Shown in pieces: positions 44,287 to 51,862 of a stretch of DNA of 64,000 nt (the stretch's first letter is position 1; each line of letters starts with the position of its first letter). The position numbers and the translations under genes were made by a program. Location: NCBI GenBank assembly GCA_964632995.1, contig CAZWDL010000021.1, positions 10,521-74,520 on the forward strand, read 5' to 3'. The notes beneath the pieces were generated by a model. That model searched no databases. It had not been told where the DNA came from and saw only the letters and a program-made list of their open reading frames with translations. This DNA comes from CAZWDL01 sp964632995. Lineage in GTDB: Bacteria > Bacteroidota > Bacteroidia > Chitinophagales > Saprospiraceae.

Positions 44287-45552
44287 TCAGTCGTATTTGA
44301 ACTCTTCGTGAGTAACTGCGTAGCTGGTCCCGAAAAGCAGGTTTTTGAGTACTTTCCAGATGTGGCTTGCATCCGGCGGACAGCCCGGGATATAGTAATC
44401 GATGCCTACGACCTCATTACATCCATAGACGCGGTCCAGCAGCTCCGGTAATTCCTCATGATGGGGGATGACCACTTTGCCGTCTTCCAGTTCGTTGATA
44501 CGCCCGTAGGCCTCCAGCAGGCACTCCTCGATGGGAATGAAATTGCGCATGGCGGGCAGGCCGCCCCAGATAGCGCACTCTCCCACCGCAACCAACACGT
44601 CGCAGTTTTCCCGAAAGTCGCGCAGTACTTCGACATTTTCGTCGTTACAACAGCCGCCCTCGATCAGGCCTATATCACATTTTCCGTCAAAGCGCTTGAT
44701 ATCGGTAAGCGGTGAGCGATTGATTTCGACCAGTTCGACCAGGTCGAGCAACTCGTCGTCAATATCCAGCAAAGACATATGGCAACCGAAGCAGCCGGCC
44801 AGGGAGGTGGTGGCGATCCGTTTTTTCTTCACCGGTTTGCCGGCCGGTATTTTTTTACTTTCCGTTTGGGGAAGCGCTGTCTGCTCCTGATCGTACTTGC
44901 GTTCGCCGCGGGGGCGGGCCAGGCTGCGACCGCGCACCAGGATAGCGCCTACCGGACAGATGTGCATGGCCCGAAGAGCTTCTTCCTCACTGAGTTTGGC
45001 CTCTTGCTCGTAATCAATAGCTACGCTGGTTTTGTCGCCCCGGTTGGTAAAGGAAAAGACCCGCTGCCCTTCCTTGGTCAGTACTTCCTCTACACAGCGA
45101 CGGCAGCGGATACAGCGGTTGTGTTCGATAATCATTCGTTCGGGGCGATAATCGATTAACCGGTGAACAAAGAAGTGCGGAAAGCGACTGACCTGAACCC
45201 CCATCTGGTAGCCCATGCCCTGCAAATCGCAGTCGCCGCTTTTTTCGCAGGCCGGGCAGAAGTGATTGCCTTCGGCAAAAAGCATCTCTACCATGCCTTT
45301 GCGCACATCCGACAGTTCCTCCGACTCGGTCTGCACCTCCATACCTTCCCGCACGCGAACCGTGCAGGCGGCCGTCGGTTTTCCATTGACCAGCACTGTA
45401 CAGACCCGGCAGGTGCCCAGCGGCGGTTCGATGTGTTCGTAGTAACACAGGGAGGGCAACTGTATGCCGGAGGCGCGGATGGCATCCACCAAGTTTTCGC
45501 CTTCCCTGACCTTGTGAGATTCGCCGTTTATAATGATCGGAATTTCTTTCAT
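44287..45552 (-). CDS. HoxU-HoxY fusion: diaphorase iron-sulfur subunit joined to hydrogenase small subunit
   Basis: One 421-residue chain contains two subunits that are normally separate. Residues 1-210 are HoxU: a [2Fe-2S] site (Cys36, 48, 51, 63), a His97-Cys99-Cys102-Cys108 cluster (NHFCPACEKSGDC), and a [4Fe-4S] site (Cys147, 150, 153 and 199). A charged linker (about 212-245, Lys/Pro/Gln-rich) follows. Residues 246-421 are HoxY with the proximal cluster ligands GCFGC (254, 257), GECA (326) and IPGCPP (391). No stop or frameshift separates the halves. The gene starts 10 bp after hoxF. Confidence 0.92.
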   Translation of the reverse strand: MKEIPIIINGESHKVREGENLVDAIRASGIQLPSLCYYEHIEPPLGTCRVCTVLVNGKPTAACTVRVREGMEVQTESEELSDVRKGMVEMLFAEGNHFCPACEKSGDCDLQGMGYQMGVQVSRFPHFFVHRLIDYRPERMIIEHNRCIRCRRCVEEVLTKEGQRVFSFTNRGDKTSVAIDYEQEAKLSEEEALRAMHICPVGAILVRGRSLARPRGERKYDQEQTALPQTESKKIPAGKPVKKKRIATTSLAGCFGCHMSLLDIDDELLDLVELVEINRSPLTDIKRFDGKCDIGLIEGGCCNDENVEVLRDFRENCDVLVAVGECAIWGGLPAMRNFIPIEECLLEAYGRINELEDGKVVIPHHEELPELLDRVYGCNEVVGIDYYIPGCPPDASHIWKVLKNLLFGTSYAVTHEEFKYD

Positions 45553-45562
45553 GGCGTCTTGT

Positions 45563-47296
45563 TTAAGGTTTCACGGCTTGCCGGTAATCAGATACAGCGG
45601 ACTCCAGATCGAAGGGCCGTTTTCCACAATCTCCCGTCAGTCCGAAGTGACAATCAAAGTAATCGGGGAACTGTTCCATCGCGCTGATCAACGCCGTGGT
45701 TGCGGCACGCCCCAGGCCGCAGCGGCTGGTCTGTTGCATGATGCGGCTCCAGTTGTGGATTTCATCCACATCCTGAGGTACGCCCAGCCCTTTGATCAGC
45801 TTGGTGAGCTTGCTGTGGAAAATATAGTTCCCTGCCCGGCAGGGCGTACAGACCCCGCAGGACTCCCGCTTGAAGAAAGCGCTGTAATTTTGAAGGATCT
45901 GCAGCAGGTCACGGTTATCGCGGTAGAGCGTCAGAGCGCCGCCGCAGCGAAGATCGTGGAAATCAAATCGCCGCTCCCGGTCGCTTGCACGGATGAGTAC
46001 GCCGGAAGGGCCGCTGAGTTGAACGGCGTGTGGATTTTCTGCGCTGCAGCGGTCCAGGAGTTCGCCGAGTGTAGCGCCCCATTCGATTTCGTAGATACCC
46101 GGACGGGCGCAATCACCGGCTACGCTCAACAGGCGCGTGCCAGGCATATCAGGAGTACCCAGGCTGCGGAAGTGATCCGCTCCGTAAGCCAGTACGCCGG
46201 CTGCAGCAGCGAAAGATTCCACGTTATTGATCACGGTAGGTTGTCCGAACAGACCGCGCTCGACGGGAAAATAGGTTCGCACACTAGGTTCCCCCCGCTC
46301 GCCCTCCAGCGAGTGCAGCAGAGCAGTTTCTTCGCCGCAAACGTAGGCCCCGGCTCCGAGCTGCACGTGAATATCAAAATCAAAGGGTTCTTTTGTCGGC
46401 AGATTCTTCCCCAGCCAGCCGGCTGCGCGGTATTCTTCCAGCGCCGCCTCGATGACCGGCAGCATCCATCGGTATTCGGCCCGAAGGTACAGAACGCCGT
46501 AGACGGCTCCGGTGCAATACCCCGACAGGATCATCCCTTCGATCATCAGGCCGGGGTACTCCTTCATCAGTAGCCGGTCTTTGAAAGTGCCGGGCTCCCC
46601 TTCATCGGCATTGCAAACTACGTATTTCGGACGGGCAGGTTGCTCACGGCACAGCCGCCATTTGCGGCCAACCGGAAAAAAAGCGCCGCCCATACCGCGC
46701 AGGCCGGAGGCTTCCACCTCCCGCAAGGCTTCCTCGGAAGAAAGCCCCGCCATGCGCTGAAGGCTTTTGCCCATGGCGAAAGGCCTCAGCAAAACAGCGC
46801 GATCCTCCGGCGGATGATGCCGGATATTGGCCGGGATTTCATCGGCCAGGGATTCTACCGTCTCGCCCCGCTTCAACTGCCAGATAATGGCCTTGGCCTT
46901 TTGCGGCGTCAGCCGGGTAAAGGGCTGAAAATTGATCAACGCCGCCGGCTCGAGATCACTCATCCCTATACAGGAGGTACTGAAAAGACCAAACTGCCCC
47001 GAAGGATCCGTCGTGCCAACCTTGGCGCCGGTGGCGGCCTCCAGAGCTGAAAGCACCCCGGGACGCCCCTGGAATTCCGCGAGAATGCTGTCATTGAGAT
47101 AAATCGTATAACGACCTGCCGGACGGCGGTGGAAGAAATGATAGAAGGAGACTACCCCTTCGATTTCCACTTTGGATAATCCGTAACGATGCGCCAGTTC
47201 CGATATCGCTGCATCGGAAATGTACCGGTCGCGATTCTGTAAACGCCATAAATCATCGAGTAAATGAGTTCTGGCGGGAGCATTGGGCATATTCAT
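45563..47296 (-). CDS. hoxF: HoxF diaphorase subunit with fused NuoE/HoxE-like N-terminus
   Basis: The 577-residue NADH-binding subunit carries FMN and [4Fe-4S]. Residues ~10-150 form the thioredoxin-like NuoE domain, in which only one of four cluster cysteines remains (Cys109). Residues ~165-450 form the NuoF domain: GLRGMGGAFFPVGRKW (198-212), the FMN/NADH segments CNADEGEPGTFKDR, and AYVCGEETALLHSLEG. The [4Fe-4S] ligands are Cys480, 483, 486 (SCGVCTPCRAG) and 526. The E-F fusion matches the Ralstonia-type soluble hydrogenase. It is the first gene of the operon; hyp maturation genes are not in the window. Confidence 0.93.
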   Translation of the reverse strand: MNMPNAPARTHLLDDLWRLQNRDRYISDAAISELAHRYGLSKVEIEGVVSFYHFFHRRPAGRYTIYLNDSILAEFQGRPGVLSALEAATGAKVGTTDPSGQFGLFSTSCIGMSDLEPAALINFQPFTRLTPQKAKAIIWQLKRGETVESLADEIPANIRHHPPEDRAVLLRPFAMGKSLQRMAGLSSEEALREVEASGLRGMGGAFFPVGRKWRLCREQPARPKYVVCNADEGEPGTFKDRLLMKEYPGLMIEGMILSGYCTGAVYGVLYLRAEYRWMLPVIEAALEEYRAAGWLGKNLPTKEPFDFDIHVQLGAGAYVCGEETALLHSLEGERGEPSVRTYFPVERGLFGQPTVINNVESFAAAAGVLAYGADHFRSLGTPDMPGTRLLSVAGDCARPGIYEIEWGATLGELLDRCSAENPHAVQLSGPSGVLIRASDRERRFDFHDLRCGGALTLYRDNRDLLQILQNYSAFFKRESCGVCTPCRAGNYIFHSKLTKLIKGLGVPQDVDEIHNWSRIMQQTSRCGLGRAATTALISAMEQFPDYFDCHFGLTGDCGKRPFDLESAVSDYRQAVKP

Positions 47297-47411
47297 ATAT
47301 TAGGGCTTTGATGCTCTAAAGTAATAGAAACCCCAAGTGCTGAAAATGATATTTATCAGTGAGAAGTGGTGATTTTAATGTAAAGGAGAAATCAAAAAGA
47401 AGAAAAACGCG

Positions 47412-47741
47412 TTAGAGTTTAAAAATCCGATCCATAAGCACCCATTTCTCCCCTGGTTTGGCCCAGGGAAGGGCCCGTTGGTATTGCCACATCAAGTCCT
47501 CCCATTCCTGCACTTTGCTGTTGGCGGCATCCATTTCCGCTTTTGCTTCAAAGTTAAAATCATCTTCCACTTCCATGATCATGAACAGGCGGTTGCCGGT
47601 CCGGTAGATCTCCATATCGAGTATGCCCGCGCCCCGGATACTGTTGAGGATTGCCGGCCAGACGCTTTCGTGATAGCGCTCGTAGGCCGCAATGTATTCC
47701 GGATCATTAATGAGATCGAGTGCGAGACAGTATCTTTTCAT
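47412..47741 (-). CDS. L-rhamnose/L-fucose mutarotase family protein
   Basis: The 109-residue protein belongs to the RhaM family (DUF718), which interconverts sugar anomers. Motifs are YCLALDLINDPEYIAAYERYH, the Trp-Pro segment VWPAILNSIRGAGI, MEIYRTGNRLFMIMEV and the C-terminal LPWAKPGEKWVLMDRIF. The active-site His in YERYHESVWP is kept. Next to an SDR dehydrogenase (51 bp upstream) and a fuconolactonase-like hydrolase, it most likely supplies the anomer used by the dehydrogenase. Confidence 0.88.
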   Translation of the reverse strand: MKRYCLALDLINDPEYIAAYERYHESVWPAILNSIRGAGILDMEIYRTGNRLFMIMEVEDDFNFEAKAEMDAANSKVQEWEDLMWQYQRALPWAKPGEKWVLMDRIFKL

Positions 47742-47792
47742 AGGGGTTGTAGAATTGGAGGAAAGAAAACCTTCCTTATTAATCGCTCGTCG

Positions 47793-48578
47793 CTAAGTCA
47801 AAGACCGGTCCAGGTGTACGTAGCCGCCGTCTACAATGATAAACTGCCCGGTAGTATGGGCGGATCGGTCAGAGAGCAGGAATAAGGTCATATCCGCGAT
47901 TTCACGGACAGTCGTCATGCGATGCCCCAACGGGATTTTGGTAAGGATTTCCCTTTCCTTTGCTCCCGGATCATCAAAGCTATTGTCCAGCCAACTTCGA
48001 TAAAGCGGAGTCATGACTTCAGCGGGTAAAATGGCGTTGACGCGGATCCCGTGGGGCAATAGTTCGGCAGCCCACTCACGGGTGAGAGCCAGCTGAGCAC
48101 CCTTGCTGGCGGCATACCCCGAAGTGCCGCCCTGACCGGTCAGCGCTACCTTAGAACTGACATTGACAATAACCCCCTTATGCTCAATCAGCTGCGGCAG
48201 GGCATAGTATACCAGGTCGTAGTAATGAAAAAGATTCTGCCCTACCGATTGGCGAAAAGCCTGAGGCTTGCCTTTTTCCAGTCCTATGCCGTCGTTACGG
48301 CCGGCGTTATTCACGATGCCGTCAATACGGCCGAATTTTGCTAGCGTGTCCTGAATCACCCCCACTGCACTCTCCGGTGTTCCCAGTTCAACCGGAATAA
48401 ACAAAGCTTTGCCTCCCTCCGATTCAATTTCTCCTACCAGTTTCTCCGAAACGCCCCGCGACCTGGTGGCAATAACCGGAATCGCTCCTTCCTCTGCCAG
48501 CGCCCGGGAAATCCCCTCGCCGATCCCTTTCGAACCGCCGCTGACTATGTATACCTTATCTTGCAAATGTAAATCCAT
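47793..48578 (-). CDS. SDR-family sugar dehydrogenase, probably L-fucose dehydrogenase
   Basis: A 261-residue short-chain dehydrogenase. It shows the cofactor loop VSGGSKGIGEGIS, the NAG structural motif (IVNNAGRND), the catalytic Ser in VNVSSKVAL and the Tyr-x3-Lys pair in SGYAASKGAQ. It ends with a standard TGQFIIVDGGY. Alone it could act on many alcohols. Placement between a RhaM-type mutarotase and an amidohydrolase resembling fuconolactonase points to oxidation of L-fucose or a similar sugar to its lactone. Confidence 0.85.
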   Translation of the reverse strand: MDLHLQDKVYIVSGGSKGIGEGISRALAEEGAIPVIATRSRGVSEKLVGEIESEGGKALFIPVELGTPESAVGVIQDTLAKFGRIDGIVNNAGRNDGIGLEKGKPQAFRQSVGQNLFHYYDLVYYALPQLIEHKGVIVNVSSKVALTGQGGTSGYAASKGAQLALTREWAAELLPHGIRVNAILPAEVMTPLYRSWLDNSFDDPGAKEREILTKIPLGHRMTTVREIADMTLFLLSDRSAHTTGQFIIVDGGYVHLDRSLT

Positions 48579-48906
48579 GTAATGATTAACCTGTTAATGG
48601 AGTATAGGGGGTTAAGACCATCTCACCCTGATACCTGGCCTTACACCCTTTTTAGGTAGAACTTTGGTAATTATTCAGCATCGCCGCCACGCGGCGATAT
48701 TTTTTGTTTTGCCACGAATCACACGGATTTTCACAGATTCTCAATTTGGGAAATCCATGAAATCTGTGGCTTTATAAAAAAAAATTTCCCGGCAAAGCCG
48801 GTATGGTGAATAGAGTTGTTGCGATAGAGTAATCGGGTAGAAGAAAAAGATCAATTTTAACCGCCTGAGGACTCCTAACGCAACAACTCTAATAGTAACG
48901 AACTTC
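48579..48906. other. Intergenic region with two inverted repeats
   Basis: This 328-bp spacer within the sugar gene group has no gene. At 48732-48768, CACAGATT and AATCTGTG flank a sequence of the type often seen between genes in Bacteroidota (CACGAATCACACGG). A second, longer repeat lies at 48811-48891. The spacer may separate the lactonase transcript from the dehydrogenase-mutarotase pair. Confidence 0.5.
48811..48891. repeat. 13-bp perfect inverted repeat around a 55-nt core
   Basis: TAGAGTTGTTGCG (48811-48823) recurs as its exact reverse complement at 48879-48891. No T-run follows on either side, and no open frame lies within. Candidates are a mini mobile element's ends or a regulatory RNA stem. 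Confidence 0.55.
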
Positions 48907-49737
48907 TTATATCCCATAAAAGGTGGCTGCATTCCGGTAAAAGAAGTCTTTCTGCTCATCCGGACCAAGTTGGGCGGCAAAATCTTTAGCAATACGCAAC
49001 ACCTCTTTATAGGTCGCCGCCAGGCGGCAAACGGGCCAATCCGAACCAAACATAAGACGCTTCGGACCAAAACTTTCCAAAACAACCCCGAGGTAAGGCT
49101 CAAAATCACTGTAGCGCCAGTTCTCCCATTGTGCTTCGGTCACCATGCCCGATATTTTGCAATACACATTCTCACATTCCCCTATAGCGCGCATCAGCAC
49201 TTCCCAACCATCGATGAAACCTTCGGCAATGTAAGGTTTTGCCAGATGATCGATAACAAAGGGCTGTTCCGGGTGACGGCGGACGAACTCCAGTACCGCC
49301 CCCAACTGATGAGGAAAAACTAAAATATCATAGGTCAACCCGCGAAGAGTGAGTGTATCTATACCTCGCTGAAAATCCTTACGAAGCAGAAAATTCACAT
49401 CGGATTCTCCCTGCACAATATGCCGGAAACCACAGAGCTGATCCCGGTCCGCCCACCCGGCAAGCTTTTCCTCAATATCCGGCGCACATAAGTCTGCCCA
49501 TCCGACTACGCCTGCCACAAAATCGTTGGCAGCAGCCTGCTCCAGCAAAAATTCAGTTTCACATTCCGACTGTGCTGCCTGAACACTTATGCAGGCGCTC
49601 ACACCGTTACGCTTCAGTTCCGGAGCAAGATCAGCCGGCAGGTAATCCCGCCGTAGCACGCTCATCTCTGCCGTGATCCAGCTGTCCCGTTCCGGCTTGT
49701 AACGCCAGAAGTGTTGATGTGCATCCAGAATTTTCAT
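48907..49737 (-). CDS. Amidohydrolase-family lactonase, probably L-fuconolactonase
   Basis: About 276 residues from ATG 49737. A metal-dependent TIM-barrel hydrolase of the COG3618 type: DAHQHFWRY at the N-terminus (His-x-His), FVIDHLAKPYI, CKISGMV, and the conserved Asp in LMFGSDWPVC. This group hydrolyses sugar lactones such as L-fucono- or L-rhamnonolactone. It follows as the next step after the SDR enzyme downstream. Later steps (fuconate dehydratase and beyond) are not in the window. An upstream in-frame start (49767) adds ten residues running into the terminator and is less likely. Confidence 0.85.
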   Translation of the reverse strand: MKILDAHQHFWRYKPERDSWITAEMSVLRRDYLPADLAPELKRNGVSACISVQAAQSECETEFLLEQAAANDFVAGVVGWADLCAPDIEEKLAGWADRDQLCGFRHIVQGESDVNFLLRKDFQRGIDTLTLRGLTYDILVFPHQLGAVLEFVRRHPEQPFVIDHLAKPYIAEGFIDGWEVLMRAIGECENVYCKISGMVTEAQWENWRYSDFEPYLGVVLESFGPKRLMFGSDWPVCRLAATYKEVLRIAKDFAAQLGPDEQKDFFYRNAATFYGI

Positions 49738-49750
49738 AAAGCGGGTCAAT

Positions 49751-49787
49751 AAAAAAACCTCCTGCACCTTGATGATGGTGCAGGAGG
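49751..49787 (-). terminator. Minus-strand terminator before the lactonase gene
   Basis: CCTCCTGCACC (49758-49768) and GGTGCAGGAGG (49777-49787) are perfectly complementary. On the minus strand a run of seven T follows (A 49751-49757). It ends a transcript coming from the 49.8-50.2 kb region. Confidence 0.85.
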
Positions 49788-49791
49788 CTGA

Positions 49792-50136
49792 CTAAATAAT
49801 GTATGAAACTAAAACTCTCTTTAAATCCAATCGATAGAACCAGTTTTTGCCAAATGGCCTATATCCTTTTTTCCAACCGGCAAGCAGTGTGTTTAGGTTC
49901 CGTAAAGTCAGTATTTTTGCCCTTTTCCTATCAGACTTGCTGCGAGGGGATCCCTCCGCGGTCAAAATGGATCTTTTTGCCCCACTCTTCGGCTTTTTGT
50001 TGGCCAATAGCGCTGCTATTACCCTCAAAAACCCTGTCCCGCTCTTCGAGCGGGAAGCCAAAAATCGCTCATTTTCATCATTCGATGGCCCCGTAACAAC
50101 AAGTCTAATATCTTTACTGTCGTTTACCGACTGCAT
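49792..50136 (-). CDS. Possible small basic protein, unrecognised
   Basis: A 114-codon frame rich in Lys and Arg, with no signal peptide, membrane segment or known motif. Its codons (AGA, AGG, CTA, TTA, GGG) differ from the CGC/GGC-rich usage of its neighbours. In its favour, the stop lies five bases before a strong terminator in the right direction, and a 20-bp palindrome sits just upstream. It could equally be a non-coding RNA or imported DNA. Overlapping plus-strand frames (49803-50224) have less support. Confidence 0.35.
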   Translation of the reverse strand: MQSVNDSKDIRLVVTGPSNDENERFLASRSKSGTGFLRVIAALLANKKPKSGAKRSILTAEGSPRSKSDRKRAKILTLRNLNTLLAGWKKGYRPFGKNWFYRLDLKRVLVSYII

Positions 50137-50147
50137 GATTTCAAAGG

Positions 50148-50167
50148 TTGTTCAAACGATTGAACAA
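50148..50167. promoter_or_regulatory. 20-bp palindrome, operator-like
   Basis: TTGTTCAA (50148-50155) and TTGAACAA (50160-50167) form a perfect inverted repeat around four bases, 12 bp upstream of the possible start at 50136. The size and symmetry fit a dimeric repressor site; no repressor gene is adjacent. Confidence 0.45.
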
Positions 50168-50360
50168 GTTACTAAATTTTATAGGAAGTACAAATTATTG
50201 CCTGAAAGAAAATTCGAGAGCTAAAGTATTACTGAACATGACGTTGGTGCTGAAATTATGATAAGTATGAAGGATGATTAAACCTATACAAACCGGGAGC
50301 CAATTACCCGGTTATCAAAAAAATGGTGATCATCCACTTTTCTAATTAAAAACATTACTT

Positions 50361-50525
50361 ATGTTACGATTAGCGTTACTCTTTTTTATCATCGCACTTA
50401 TTGCTGCCCTTTTCGGGTTTGGAGGCATAGCTGCCGGTGCTGCCGGGATTGCCAAAATTGTCTTTTACATTTTCTTAGTTTTATTGGTAGTATCCCTACT
50501 AGCCAGTATACTCCGAGGCGCCTGA
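50361..50525 (+). CDS. DUF1328 small membrane protein (YtjA type)
   Basis: A 54-residue hydrophobic protein from ATG 50361 to TGA 50523-50525. Two membrane segments flank the Gly-rich FGFGGIAAGAAGIAKI, the DUF1328 signature, and the protein ends LLASILRGA. Members are common in bacteria, often induced by stress, and their function is unknown. It is convergent with the DUF2157 gene, whose end lies 45 bp away. Confidence 0.88.
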   Translation: MLRLALLFFIIALIAALFGFGGIAAGAAGIAKIVFYIFLVLLVVSLLASILRGA

Positions 50526-50569
50526 ACGGACAACACTCATTCTCAGAAATCTCAAACAATCCGACTGGA

Positions 50570-51607
50570 TCATTCTTGCTTCTCAGAATATCCCGCAATG
50601 CGCTCCGCGCGCCGGCCGACCAGCCAGAAGGAAAGCGCCAGGATGGCGAAAAATAAGGCGCGATGCAAAACGCCCCAGGCGTATTCGAAATACTTGGTAT
50701 ACAGGTTAAGCATGAAAAAAATTATGCCGAAACCTCGCAGCAGCTGGTCTCCACTTCGATGCCCCCACCATATGGCTCCGGCAGATACCAAGGTCAGCAG
50801 CAGGCTGTAGCCCAGGAAATCATACCAGGGCGCCATCTCCCAGGCACTCCAATTGGCGTAATTCCCGAAGATGGAGAGTAGCCAGAGAGCCACGAAGGTG
50901 AAAAAGAGCCCTGCGGAATAAGTCAGCTCGCCATAGATCTGATCCCAGGGTAATTGACGTATGCCTATCGCTGCCCCTGTCACCAACAATCCAAAGATTA
51001 CAAAACGGAGCGGATAGTTCATCCCCAGAAAAAGGTAGGTTTCATCAGACAGGTAAGCAGTCTCCGCTCCAAACCAAGCTCCCGCCGCCGCCAATCCCAG
51101 TAGCCACAAGGGCAGGGAGGAGAGCACTTTTCCCAGGGCGAGATACAATACGGCCCCCGCCAGGATGAGTATGGCATAATGATTCAGTTCCTGATCAAGA
51201 GATTTTCCTATAAAAGCAATAGCTGCTCCCGCAAAGGAAGCCCCCAGCAATAGTATGGCCTCACTACTATACAGGCTACCCGGCTGACGTCGCTTTCGAC
51301 GATACCCCAGCATAAATAAGGTTCCTGCCGCCAGAGTGAATAGCCCGGCCAGGATAGGGTAAGGCGCATTGATCAGCCGGTAAAAAAGATCGACCAGTAG
51401 GTTCTGTTTAAGAACGATGACAAAGGAGGTGATTCCACTTACAATCGCTACCGCAAATGCCGTCTGCGCTAAACTCTTCCAGTTAAAAGTATTCACTTCC
51501 ATGCTCTCCTCCAGCTGCTTCGCCTGCTCTTCCGAAAGCCTGCCCTCCTCTGCCCAATCGCGGAGTACAGTTTTCAGGAACTCGGCCTCTCTCTGATTGA
51601 ATTTCAT
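50570..51607 (-). CDS. DUF2157 multi-pass membrane protein
   Basis: About 345 residues from ATG 51607. The N-terminal soluble part (KTVLRDWAEEGRLSEEQAKQLEES) is the DUF2157 opening. It is followed by roughly nine to ten membrane helices with short loops and conserved Trp residues, ending with a Lys/Glu tail. The family's function is unknown. A GTG at 51634 is the alternative start. No neighbouring gene suggests a role. Confidence 0.8.
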   Translation of the reverse strand: MKFNQREAEFLKTVLRDWAEEGRLSEEQAKQLEESMEVNTFNWKSLAQTAFAVAIVSGITSFVIVLKQNLLVDLFYRLINAPYPILAGLFTLAAGTLFMLGYRRKRRQPGSLYSSEAILLLGASFAGAAIAFIGKSLDQELNHYAILILAGAVLYLALGKVLSSLPLWLLGLAAAGAWFGAETAYLSDETYLFLGMNYPLRFVIFGLLVTGAAIGIRQLPWDQIYGELTYSAGLFFTFVALWLLSIFGNYANWSAWEMAPWYDFLGYSLLLTLVSAGAIWWGHRSGDQLLRGFGIIFFMLNLYTKYFEYAWGVLHRALFFAILALSFWLVGRRAERIAGYSEKQE

Positions 51608-51862
51608 AGTAAATTTGCTAAGTAGACGGTTCACTTTCTTGTATCCAGCTCGAAGTCAGAAACCGGAAGGGGCTTAGTCTGGCTGTGCAAAGCGCTCCCC
51701 ACCGATTGCCAAAGACCGGCCAGGCTGCAAAAAGCATATTCCATCGATTCGCCTGCCACCGGCTCAGCACCCAAATCGAAGTGGGCCATACGGCTCTTCG
51801 CTTCGCTCCGAGAAGTCGGAAAGGGCTTAGCTGGGCTTATCCAGGCATCCAGCACCCAGCCC

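Noticed and set aside
44262..44372. N-terminal extension of HoxH by 37 residues
   Set aside because: It overlaps hoxUY, has no family similarity, and the normal large-subunit start (KITIDPVTRVEGHG) begins at ATG 44261.
49803..50224. Plus-strand frames of 97 and 125 codons
   Set aside because: They overlap the minus-strand unit, which has a matching terminator and palindrome, and they show no recognisable domain.
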